Shown: positions 1 through 6,723 of the stretch, one piece after another | Position numbering within the stretch: position 1 is the first letter of the stretch | Layout: every line of letters starts with the position of its first letter | The notes under the pieces: generated by a model | Database searches by the model: none | Told to the model about the DNA's origin: nothing | What the model saw: the letters and a program-made list of their open reading frames with translations, nothing else | Assembly: GCA_016844425.1 (NCBI GenBank) | Contig: JAERML010000018.1 | Location: forward strand, 1 to 11,013 | Length of the DNA stretch: 11,013 nucleotides | Source of the DNA: Bacteroidota bacterium | GTDB lineage: Bacteria; Bacteroidota; UBA10030; UBA6906 | Direction: 5' to 3' | Program-made: the position numbers and the translations under genes

Positions 1-925
1 TCTTCTTGTCTACCGCGGTAGTCATAGTGAATCGCCCCACGGCCCCCTTGAAGCTTGGCGGCGCGCCAGGGGGCAGCGGCTGCACTTTGATGCGGATAGG
101 CTCACTCTTGACCGTGTGATTTACCGATTGGCCGAACGGGTCACGGAAGAACGCATCAAACGGATCCGTAGACCGGGATTGGATCTGGACCGTCGTCTGC
201 ACTTCCATCGGACTGATTTCGAGGGTGCCCGATTGCGTAGGAAACAAGGCCAGTCGCCGGATCACCCCGACGCGGTATTGCTTCCCGTTCACCACTTCAT
301 TGGAGAGAGCAATGTTCTTCGGGTTCTCCACATCTTCACTCCAGAATCCCGTCATTGCCGGATTCTTGTCCACCGCATAGTTGGAGATGGACACTCGCGT
401 GTAGAGCTTGAATGTGAGATTGATCTGTTCTCCCTGCACGACAGTCGTTCTGTCAACCATAGCTTTCAGGAACAAATTGTCACCGATCTGCCCGGTCACG
501 TCTGCAGGAGCGCTCGTTTGTGTCTTGGGCCTGGGTGCTCCCTTGACCACCTCCAGCGTAAGTGGGGCAGTTTTGTAAACGTTCCCACCGACCTCAATTG
601 AAGTCGCGCCAATAGTAAACTTCCCTATCTCTTTCGGTTGCAGGATATAGGTATAGGTAATCGACGATGATACTGCCCCGTTGATGAACTGCATACTGGA
701 TGATTGGTTGGGGCCCGACATGACGTGGAATTTGCTCAGATCAGCCAACTGCAGATTTTTCCCACCACCCATGCCGCTATTACGGAGAGTGAAGGAAAGA
801 GTGAACTGATCCCCCATCCCAACGGGATTCTTGTCAACACTTGCATCAAACGCTGCATCCTGACCAAAAGAAAGAGAGGCGGCCAGGACGAGAAGGAACA
901 CAACAACCATTGTCTGTCGCACCAT
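1..925 (-). CDS. batD: BatD, oxygen-tolerance/aerotolerance family protein (3' part outside window)
   Basis: Only the first 308 codons are inside the window; the reading frame is open to the left edge. I translated it by eye without finding a frameshift. A signal peptide occupies about residues 1-22 (hydrophobic VVVFLLVLAASLSFGQ, cleavage after the Gly or Gln). The rest is an extracytoplasmic beta-rich region: a first repeat opens with DASVDKNPVGMGDQFTL, and a second with MVDRTTVVQGEQINLTFKLY, followed by the family signature GFWSED. A third unit begins near the edge (GRFTMTTAVDKK). BatD proteins are usually about 550-600 residues, with a C-terminal membrane anchor, so roughly half is seen. 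The ATG (923-925) shares one base with the batC stop (TAATG), and an AAGGA element lies 7 bases upstream; an in-frame ATG at 910 is the alternative. It is the last visible gene of the bat operon and probably presents a periplasmic binding surface to BatA/B/C. Confidence 0.9.
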   Translation of the reverse strand, partial: MVRQTMVVVFLLVLAASLSFGQDAAFDASVDKNPVGMGDQFTLSFTLRNSGMGGGKNLQLADLSKFHVMSGPNQSSSMQFINGAVSSSITYTYILQPKEIGKFTIGATSIEVGGNVYKTAPLTLEVVKGAPRPKTQTSAPADVTGQIGDNLFLKAMVDRTTVVQGEQINLTFKLYTRVSISNYAVDKNPAMTGFWSEDVENPKNIALSNEVVNGKQYRVGVIRRLALFPTQSGTLEISPMEVQTTVQIQSRSTDPFDAFFRDPFGQSVNHTVKSEPIRIKVQPLPPGAPPSFKGAVGRFTMTTAVDKK

Positions 926-1650
926 TACCAATCCTTCTCCCCTTTCGGCCGCACTGCCTGACGGATGCGTAGTTTCTTTTGCACATCTTTTTCATTGTTC
1001 TTCAGGACGTCAAGGATCCGTTCGGCGTCTGCCCTGGACATTTGCTTTTCCTGCTGCCGCTTCTGCTGTTGTTGGGCCTGTTGCTGCTGATCTTGCTGCT
1101 GTTGCTTCTGCTTCTCTTGATCCTGTTGTTGCTGGTCGTTTTTCTGTTGGTCGTTCTTGCTCTTGTCGTTCTTCTTGTCCTGATTCTTATCGTCCTTCTT
1201 CTGCTGTTGTTGCTGCTGCCTTAGCTTCTCCAGCGCGTACGAGAGGTTATACTTCGCTTCCATATCGTCCGGGTTGAGTTTCAGGGCCTCCACGTAGGAC
1301 TTCACCGCATCCTGATATTGCTGTGCTTTCAGGTAGGAGTTGCCGATGTTGTAATGTGCGTCAGCGCGCGTGTTCTTTTCTTCTGCCTTGAGCATCGCAT
1401 TCTCAAACTCTTTCACCGACTCATCCGTCTTCCCCTGCTTGTAGAGCGCATTGCCCAGATTGAAATGTCCCTCCACGGACGCCGGCTCTTTTTCGACGGC
1501 CTTTCTGTAGTTCACCTCGGCGTCGCCAAACTTCTTTTCTTCGTACAGATCGTTCCCTCCGTTCACGAGCGACCGGACCGACTGTCCCCACGCCATACCG
1601 CCAGCCGCAAGCGCGGCCATTATTCCAATAACCACTACCCCATTTTTCAT
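925..1650 (-). CDS. batC: BatC, exported TPR protein with glutamine-rich linker
   Basis: A 241-residue protein. Residues 1-23 form a signal peptide (MKNGVVVIGIMAALAAGGMAWGQ). Residues about 25-142 hold tetratricopeptide repeats, with motifs such as GHFNLGNALYKQGKTDESV and AHYNIGNSYLKAQQYQDAV, ending in ALKLNPDD. Residues 145-203 are a low-complexity tract rich in Gln, Lys, Asp and Asn. The C-terminus (204-241, SRADAERILDVLKNNEKDVQ) matches the conserved tail of BatC proteins. An in-frame ATG at 1698 would add 16 residues deep inside batB and bury the signal peptide, so I chose the ATG at 1648-1650: it overlaps the batB stop as ATGA and has AGGAGG about 9 bases upstream. TPR proteins of this family are thought to assemble with the VWA proteins BatA/BatB on the periplasmic face; the exact partner here is inference. 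Confidence 0.92.
   Translation of the reverse strand: MKNGVVVIGIMAALAAGGMAWGQSVRSLVNGGNDLYEEKKFGDAEVNYRKAVEKEPASVEGHFNLGNALYKQGKTDESVKEFENAMLKAEEKNTRADAHYNIGNSYLKAQQYQDAVKSYVEALKLNPDDMEAKYNLSYALEKLRQQQQQQKKDDKNQDKKNDKSKNDQQKNDQQQQDQEKQKQQQQDQQQQAQQQQKRQQEKQMSRADAERILDVLKNNEKDVQKKLRIRQAVRPKGEKDW
1042..1218 (-). repeat. Low-complexity CAG/CAA-rich tract encoding the Gln/Lys/Asp/Asn-rich linker of BatC
   Basis: About 180 bases dominated on the coding strand by CAG and CAA with interspersed AAG, GAC and AAC codons. It encodes residues 145-203 of BatC, including runs of four to six glutamines (for example LRQQQQQQKK). Synonymous mixing of CAG and CAA shows it is not a pure trinucleotide microsatellite. 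The opposite strand reads as a spurious poly-leucine frame. Confidence 0.85.
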
Positions 1651-2699
1651 GTTCTCACGCCCTCCTCGCGTTTCAATGGGTTCCACCGTGCGATCCACCC
1701 AATCTTCTTCTCTGATATCAACAACTCAATCAGCAGCAGAATGATTCCGGCAGCAATAAAGAATTGAAATCTGTCTTCGTAGTCGGTAAACTGCTTTACG
1801 CCAAATTCTCTCTTCTGCAGTGAGTTGATGCTCTTGTAGACGTCATCCAGCTCGTTCTGCGCATTCGTGGCACGGTAGTACGCACCATTCCCGACAGCGG
1901 CAATCTTCTCAAGCGATGTCTCATCCAGCTTGGTCATTACAATGCTCCCTGATCGGTCACGCTTGAAATCCACTTGCATCCCCGCAGCATTGTACACGGG
2001 AATCGGTGATCCTATTGGCGATCCCATTCCTATGGTGTAGATAATGACACCCTTCTTGCCCGCTTCTTCTGCGACACTGAACGCCTCTCCCTCTGTTTCC
2101 TCTCCGTCAGTAATGATGACAAGAACTTTTGTCGTGGGATCCTCAAAGTCAAACGAATCCATCGACCGCTTGATAGCGGCCTGAATGGATGTCCCCGGAG
2201 TCGGGACAACATCTGTGTCCACCACATCAAGGAACAGGTTGGCAGCGCTGTAGTCTGTCGTCAACGGAAACTGAGTGAATGCGTCTCCGGCAAACACGAC
2301 CAAACCCAGACGGTCGCCGCCGAGCCGCTCGATCAGATTGCGAATCTCGAACTTCGCCTTCTCGAGCCGGTTTGGTTTGATGTCTTCCGCCTTCATACTC
2401 AACGACACGTCAAGGGCAATGAAAAGGTCAACTCCTTCCTGCTTGACTTCCTGCAACCGTGTGCCGATTTGCGGGTTGGCAAACCCCACCACAAGAAACA
2501 CAAACGCGAGGAGAAACAGACCGAACTTCACCAACCGCTTCGTCCGGCTGGCGGACTTTGCAAGTCTCTCAAGAATATTCAACCCACCAAATCGCTGAAG
2601 TGCCCTCAGTCGTGCCCGTGCGAGAAACCAATATCCGGCCACTGCGACGGGTACAAGGATCAGGAGGAAGAGATACTCGCTATGTGCGAAACGGATCAT
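1647..2699 (-). CDS. batB: BatB-type membrane-anchored von Willebrand factor A protein
   Basis: A 350-residue aerotolerance-family VWA protein. Two N-terminal membrane segments (about residues 8-27 and 57-74) are followed by a VWA domain starting at the conserved GVDLFIALDVSLSM. The metal-ion-dependent adhesion site is complete: DVSLS (D97, S99, S101), T170 in PTPGTSI, and D198 in IITDGE. The tail shares the GAYYRATNAQNEL motif with BatA, and a third membrane segment lies at about 311-327, with a basic end (KREEGVRT). By topology the VWA domain faces the periplasm or lies between the anchors, as proposed for Bat proteins. The ATG (2697-2699) shares one base with the batA stop (TGATG) and has no clear Shine-Dalgarno sequence, so it probably depends on translational coupling. 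The stop overlaps batC by 4 bases. BatA versus BatB naming rests on gene order. Confidence 0.93.
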   Translation of the reverse strand: MIRFAHSEYLFLLILVPVAVAGYWFLARARLRALQRFGGLNILERLAKSASRTKRLVKFGLFLLAFVFLVVGFANPQIGTRLQEVKQEGVDLFIALDVSLSMKAEDIKPNRLEKAKFEIRNLIERLGGDRLGLVVFAGDAFTQFPLTTDYSAANLFLDVVDTDVVPTPGTSIQAAIKRSMDSFDFEDPTTKVLVIITDGEETEGEAFSVAEEAGKKGVIIYTIGMGSPIGSPIPVYNAAGMQVDFKRDRSGSIVMTKLDETSLEKIAAVGNGAYYRATNAQNELDDVYKSINSLQKREFGVKQFTDYEDRFQFFIAAGIILLLIELLISEKKIGWIARWNPLKREEGVRT

Positions 2700-3697
2700 C
2701 AGGGAAGTTTTCGGAAAACTGTACTCACAAGGACAAGCTCGATCAATAGCGCAACCAATCCAGCCGCAAGCCAGCCATAGAAGAGTTCCGTGTACGACCG
2801 ATAGGCCTTCACTTCGATGCGCGTCTTTTCCATGTCGTCGATCTCATTATAGATGAGCTTCAGGCTCTTGTTGTTTGTTGCCCGGAAGTACTGCCCCTGC
2901 GTCAACTCGGCGATCTTCTGGAGAGTCTTCTCATCGACATCGACCGGCACATTCTGATAGCGGATGCCGAATGGCGTTTGCACGGGGTATGGCGCCTCAC
3001 CAACTGTCCCAACACCAATCGTGTAGATGCGAATTCCGAATGTCTGCGCGATCTGCGATGCAGTGATCGGGTCAATCTCCCCCTTGTTGTTCACCCCGTC
3101 GGTCAGCAGGATCATCACCTTACTCTTGGTTTTGCTTTCCTTCAGCCGGTTGACTCCCTGCGCAATCCCCATGCCGATTGCAGTTCCATCTTCCACAACT
3201 CCCGGTTTCACCTGTCGGATTAGGTTCTTCAGAACACGATAGTCGAGCGTCATGGGACACTGCGTAAAGCTTTGGCCCGCAAACACTACCAGCCCGATCC
3301 TGTCGTTGGTACGGCCGTCGATGAACTCTTGCGCCACTTGCTTTGCTGCCTCGATCCGGTTGGGGCGAAAATCTTCGGCAAGCATACTCCCCGAAATATC
3401 CATCACCATCGCAATGTCGATCCCCTCCGTATAGACGTCCTCCCCGTGGGATGTGGTCCTCGGCCGCGCAAGCGCAACGATGACAAGGCCAAGAACGATA
3501 AGCCGGAGAGCAAAGGGAAGGTGCCGCAATCGTTCTTTCATGGTCGGCCGGAGACCTGCGAATGGCAAAAGGGTGGAGAACTGTATGTCGCTGGTAATAA
3601 AATGATGGCGGCGGATGTACCAGACCACCAGCAGCGGGATCAGCGCAAGCGCGTACAAGAACTCGGGATTGGCAAATTCAACGCTAGGCCCCAACAT
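2699..3697 (-). CDS. batA: BatA-type membrane-anchored von Willebrand factor A protein
   Basis: A 332-residue paralogue of the next gene, batB. Membrane segments lie at about residues 13-28 and 60-77, the second ending in the family motif VIVALARPR. The VWA domain begins at EGIDIAMVMDISGSM and has a complete MIDAS: D100, S102 and S104 (DISGS), T172 in EDGTAIG, and D200 in LLTDG. The C-terminal part contains GQYFRATNNKSLKLIYNEID and a last membrane segment at about 305-326. MoxR-type ATPases typically act together with such VWA proteins, here two genes and a DUF58 gene upstream. The ATG at 3695-3697 lies inside the end of the upstream DUF4381-like gene (14-base overlap) and has GGAG 7 bases before it. 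The start is also supported by the conserved N-terminal VEFANPEFLYAL. Confidence 0.94.
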   Translation of the reverse strand: MLGPSVEFANPEFLYALALIPLLVVWYIRRHHFITSDIQFSTLLPFAGLRPTMKERLRHLPFALRLIVLGLVIVALARPRTTSHGEDVYTEGIDIAMVMDISGSMLAEDFRPNRIEAAKQVAQEFIDGRTNDRIGLVVFAGQSFTQCPMTLDYRVLKNLIRQVKPGVVEDGTAIGMGIAQGVNRLKESKTKSKVMILLTDGVNNKGEIDPITASQIAQTFGIRIYTIGVGTVGEAPYPVQTPFGIRYQNVPVDVDEKTLQKIAELTQGQYFRATNNKSLKLIYNEIDDMEKTRIEVKAYRSYTELFYGWLAAGLVALLIELVLVSTVFRKLP

Positions 3698-4643
3698 GAG
3701 CCTGCTCCAATTGTGGTGTCACTATCTGTGCTTCCGTTCCTCTTGTTTTCTCGACGAGATCGAACGCAACAACGAGAGTCTCTTCATGTTCATCGATCCC
3801 CGGTTGGTACTTTGCGAATTTTACGAGGTCCGCCCTTCTGAGTACCCTTTCAGTCTCGTCCCACACCTTCTCCGCGTGGCGATGCTTTTTCAGCTCGCAC
3901 ATGATTTCGTCGGTGGTTTGCTCCAGGGCCATGATACCGTACCGGTTCTCAAAATACCGGCGGATAATCTCAGTGGCTTCGGAGTAATACTCCTTGATCC
4001 GCCCTTGCTGCCAGAGCTTTTTTTCTTTCAGAGCCGCAAGTTGTTCGAGGGCGATGAGGTGGGCAGGGCGAGGTGGAGGTACGTAGACACTCTCAGGCTC
4101 TTTCCTCTTTCTCCTTTTCAAATACCGGTAGCTGAAGTACGCAGCCACCGCAACTGCGAGGAGGATTCCCGCGTACAACGCAATCTCGGCGAGTGTAACT
4201 CCAACAGAAAGTGGAGGTTTGAGGTCCTTGAACTCCTTCGAAGTGTCAACCGGAACCTTATGGATTGTAATCGCAAGGGAGTTCGTAGACACTCGCCCAC
4301 TGCTTGTGTCGCCGGAAAGAGTGTAGAGAAATGTGATGGGTGGAATCGCAGAAAGAGAAGAGTCATACCCTGCAACCACCATCCGTGTTGTCGTTTCCGT
4401 GTCCGATTTTTTCTCCAACATCCCCCGGTCGATGACCTGGAATTCGGCAAGGGTGTCTCCCACGAGTGGAGTCAGCACTGTTCCTTGCGGATGACGGACA
4501 TCGACATGGACAGTGATCCAATCGCCGATGAGATAGGTGGTCGAATCCACCGACGCGGTCGCTGTAACCACCTCCTGTCCGTGCAGAAGCGAGGGGGTTG
4601 ATAGAAACAAAACGATCACCGCAGCCGATACAAACCTACTCAC
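3684..4643 (-). CDS. DUF4381-like membrane protein with BatD-like N-terminal domain
   Basis: A 319-residue protein between the DUF58 gene and batA, the place where many Bacteroidetes/Chlorobi bat operons carry such a gene. It starts with GTG (4641-4643), overlapping the DUF58 stop as GTGA, with GGAGGG about 10 bases upstream. Residues 1-22 are a signal peptide (VLFLSTPSLLHG). Residues 23-130 form a beta-rich extracytoplasmic region whose opening (TASVDSTTYLIGDWITVHV) resembles the start of BatD (DASVDKNPVGMGDQFTL). One membrane segment at about 151-173 is followed by a basic stop-transfer stretch (KRRKRK). The cytoplasmic tail, about 174-319, is helical and contains a DUF4381-like pattern: WQQGRIKEYYSEATEIIRRY, then a FENRYGI... 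motif and ADLVKFAKYQP. Function unknown; position suggests it links BatA/B to the cytoplasmic MoxR/DUF58 side. The DUF4381 label comes from pattern and context, without a search. Confidence 0.82.
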   Translation of the reverse strand: MSRFVSAAVIVLFLSTPSLLHGQEVVTATASVDSTTYLIGDWITVHVDVRHPQGTVLTPLVGDTLAEFQVIDRGMLEKKSDTETTTRMVVAGYDSSLSAIPPITFLYTLSGDTSSGRVSTNSLAITIHKVPVDTSKEFKDLKPPLSVGVTLAEIALYAGILLAVAVAAYFSYRYLKRRKRKEPESVYVPPPRPAHLIALEQLAALKEKKLWQQGRIKEYYSEATEIIRRYFENRYGIMALEQTTDEIMCELKKHRHAEKVWDETERVLRRADLVKFAKYQPGIDEHEETLVVAFDLVEKTRGTEAQIVTPQLEQAHVGA

Positions 4644-5515
4644 AATCTCCGTTCCCTCCGCTGAAAGAAGTCTACAATCGGTTTGATATACGGACGGTCG
4701 ATACGGATCCGAATGGCATCCACCTTGCTCCTGACGAACATCGAGCGTCGTGCCTCACGACGAGTGTGCCAGAACTTCTCAAATGATTTGCGGACAGCGG
4801 GGTTGGCGGTATCGACCCAGCGTTCCTTACCTGTTTCGGCGTCACGGAGCTTCATCAATCCGACTGCAGGGATTTGCTCCTCTCGCGGATCAGCAATCTC
4901 CACTGCAATTACGTCGTGCTTCTTGCTGATGATCCGGAGAATCTTGTCGTATCCTTCATCGATGAAATCGGAAATCAGAAAAGCGATCGTCCGTTTCTTG
5001 TTGACATGGTGGAAGTATTCCAACGCCTCACGGATATTTGTTCCCGTCCCCTGCGCTGAAAATGAGATGAGCTCCCGGATAATGCGGAGAATATGGGAGC
5101 GTCCTTTCTTCGGAGGAACGAACTTCTCAATCCGATCAGTAAAAAGGATGAGCCCGACTTTGTCGTTGTTCTTGATTGCCGAGAATGCGAGCACTGCACA
5201 AATCTCCGCTGCGATTTCATTCTTCAATTGTTTTCCACTGCCGAACTCTCCCGATCGGCTGAGGTCAACGACAAGCATAACGGTCAGCTCCCGCTCCTCT
5301 TCGAACACCTTCACGAAGGGATGGTTGAACCGGGCAGAGACGTTCCAGTCGATGCTCCGGATATCGTCGCCGAACTGGTACTCACGAACCTCGGAAAACT
5401 CCATGCCCCTTCCTTTGAATACGCTGTGGTACTCTCCGGAAAAGACCTGGTTCACCATTCCCCGGGTCTTGATCTCAATTCGGCGGACCTTCTTGAGTAG
5501 CTCTCGTGTTTCCAT
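4640..5515 (-). CDS. DUF58 domain protein (VWA-like, MoxR partner)
   Basis: A 291-residue soluble protein with no membrane segment or signal peptide. The DUF58 signature is plain at residues 36-62: GRGMEFSEVREYQFGDD followed by IRSIDWNVSAR. A VWA-like fold follows with a MIDAS-type DLSRS motif (D84, S86, S88), a GTGTNI segment near 156-161, and ISDF with D183. DUF58 genes sit next to moxR in most lineages, and the two products are considered functional partners; the molecular activity is not established. The ATG is at 5513-5515, where the family N-terminus (ELLKKVRRIEIKTRGMVN) begins; no good Shine-Dalgarno sequence precedes it. It lies 78 bases after moxR, the only real gap inside the operon, and its stop overlaps the next gene by 4 bases. 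Confidence 0.93.
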   Translation of the reverse strand: METRELLKKVRRIEIKTRGMVNQVFSGEYHSVFKGRGMEFSEVREYQFGDDIRSIDWNVSARFNHPFVKVFEEERELTVMLVVDLSRSGEFGSGKQLKNEIAAEICAVLAFSAIKNNDKVGLILFTDRIEKFVPPKKGRSHILRIIRELISFSAQGTGTNIREALEYFHHVNKKRTIAFLISDFIDEGYDKILRIISKKHDVIAVEIADPREEQIPAVGLMKLRDAETGKERWVDTANPAVRKSFEKFWHTRREARRSMFVRSKVDAIRIRIDRPYIKPIVDFFQRRERRL

Positions 5516-5535
5516 GCAATCAGATATTGATACTA

Positions 5536-5576
5536 GGACACAAAGTCACAAAGAGGCCCACCGCGTTCTTGTGCCC
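5536..5576 (-). repeat. Tandem octamer and potential hairpin between moxR and DUF58 gene
   Basis: On the plus strand two octamers stand in tandem, CACAAAGT (5539-5546) and CACAAAGA (5547-5554). The outer sequence GGACACAA (5536-5543) can pair with TTGTGCCC (5569-5576): seven Watson-Crick pairs and, in the minus-strand transcript, one G-U pair around a 25-base loop. There is no U-run after it, so it is not a good intrinsic terminator. It may be an RNA processing or stability element inside the operon, or the remains of a dispersed intergenic repeat. Function not established. Confidence 0.4.
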
Positions 5577-5593
5577 TCCATAGTGATCTCGTC

Positions 5594-6583
5594 TTACGGT
5601 ACTTCGATCTTGTTCAGGACCTCCTGAACAACCTGTTCGGAGGTGACCTCCTCGGCTTCTGCTTCATAGGTAAGGGCCACGCGGTGACGCAGAACGTCGA
5701 GGCTGATGGCGCGGATATCTTCGGGAATGACGTAGCCCCTTCGTTTGATGAACGCATATGCCTTTGCGCCGAGCGCGAGGTTGATGGTGGCACGCGGTGA
5801 TGCGCCGTAACTGATCAACTGACTGAGGTTGCTCAGGTTGTAGTCTTTTGGTGAGCGGGTGGCAAACACGATGTCGAGTATGTATCGCTCAATCTTCTCG
5901 TCCATGTAGATTTCATTGACCACATTGCGAGCCCTGATAATGTCCGCAGGGGAAATGACGTTCGCCACCGCTACCCCCTGACCGTTTACATTCGAGCGCA
6001 TGATCTGCAGCTCCTCCTGTTTCGAAGGATAATCAATCTTCACCTTGAGCATAAACCGATCCACCTGCGCTTCGGGCAACGGATACGTCCCCTCGTGCTC
6101 GATCGGGTTCTGCGTAGCAAGGACAAGAAATGGTTCGGGAAGCTTGAATGTCTGCTCGCCGATCGTCACCTGGCGTTCCTGCATCGCTTCGAGCAACGCG
6201 CTTTGCACTTTCGCGGGGGAGCGGTTGATCTCATCCGCAAGGATGAAATTCGCAAAGATAGGGCCCTTCTTGGTCTGGAAAGAACTCTCTTTCTGATTGT
6301 AGATCATTGTCCCGATAAGGTCGGCGGGAAGAAGGTCGGGCGTGAACTGGATGCGCTGGAATTTTGCATGGATCGCGGAGGCAAGGGTTTTTACCGAGAG
6401 TGTCTTGGCAAGACCCGGAACGCCTTCCAGGAGAATGTGGCCGTTGGCAAGGAGTCCGACCAACAACCGCTCCACCATGTACTTCTGCCCGATAATGACC
6501 TTGCCGATCTCTAATTGCAACAGGTCAATGAAGGCGCTCTCCTTTTGAATCTTCTCATTTATCGCCTTAATGTCGTACTGCAT
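5594..6583 (-). CDS. moxR: MoxR-family AAA+ ATPase
   Basis: A 329-residue cytoplasmic AAA+ ATPase of the MoxR family, the usual length. The N-terminal helical part leads into HILLEGVPGLAKT, the Walker A loop (residues 53-61, K60, T61). Walker B is ILADEINRSPAKVQ (114-120, D117, E118), sensor 1 is LATQNPIEHEG (N159), and PEAQVDRF carries the arginine at 176. The C-terminal lid domain includes YGASPRATINL and LDVLRHRV. MoxR ATPases act as chaperone-like modulators with VWA-domain partners, and the genes downstream supply these (DUF58, BatA, BatB). The ATG at 6581-6583 has GGAGG 5 bases upstream, the best ribosome binding site in this half of the window, and the gene is preceded by a sigma70-like promoter, so it is probably the first gene of the bat operon. 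Confidence 0.96.
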   Translation of the reverse strand: MQYDIKAINEKIQKESAFIDLLQLEIGKVIIGQKYMVERLLVGLLANGHILLEGVPGLAKTLSVKTLASAIHAKFQRIQFTPDLLPADLIGTMIYNQKESSFQTKKGPIFANFILADEINRSPAKVQSALLEAMQERQVTIGEQTFKLPEPFLVLATQNPIEHEGTYPLPEAQVDRFMLKVKIDYPSKQEELQIMRSNVNGQGVAVANVISPADIIRARNVVNEIYMDEKIERYILDIVFATRSPKDYNLSNLSQLISYGASPRATINLALGAKAYAFIKRRGYVIPEDIRAISLDVLRHRVALTYEAEAEEVTSEQVVQEVLNKIEVP

Positions 6584-6637
6584 TCAACCTCCGAAGTCCT
6601 TGAGAATACACGGTTTGCCTTTGGTATGACGAGCCTT

Positions 6638-6666
6638 AATATAGAAATGTTGCGGCGGAAAATCAA
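6638..6666 (-). promoter_or_regulatory. Predicted sigma70-like promoter of the moxR-bat operon
   Basis: On the minus strand TTGATT (6661-6666) and TATATT (6638-6643) are separated by exactly 17 bases. Transcription would start near 6631, giving a leader of about 48 bases before the moxR ATG. It lies in the 140-base gap after the propeller gene, in which I see no hairpin with a U-run, so read-through from upstream is also possible. Predicted from sequence only. Confidence 0.55.
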
Positions 6667-6723
6667 CGAACTATGGAGGGTACGAGCGGAGTGGGCGGGA
6701 GTCGAATTAACTCTTCTTAACCA

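Noticed and set aside
979..1224. Plus-strand poly-leucine open frame of 81 codons
   Set aside because: It is the complement of the CAG/CAA tract of batC; no homology-like features or start site of its own.
3615..4601. Long plus-strand open frame of 328 codons
   Set aside because: It lies antisense to the DUF4381-like gene, which has a signal peptide, membrane segment and operon overlaps; the plus frame has none of these.
4683..5627. Plus-strand open frame of 314 codons
   Set aside because: Antisense to the DUF58 gene with its clear family signature; Ser/Arg-rich composition is typical of a shadow frame.
6684..6723. Possible intrinsic terminator after the propeller gene
   Set aside because: The region holds a direct repeat (TTAAC twice) and GC-rich bases, but no stem-loop followed by a U-run.
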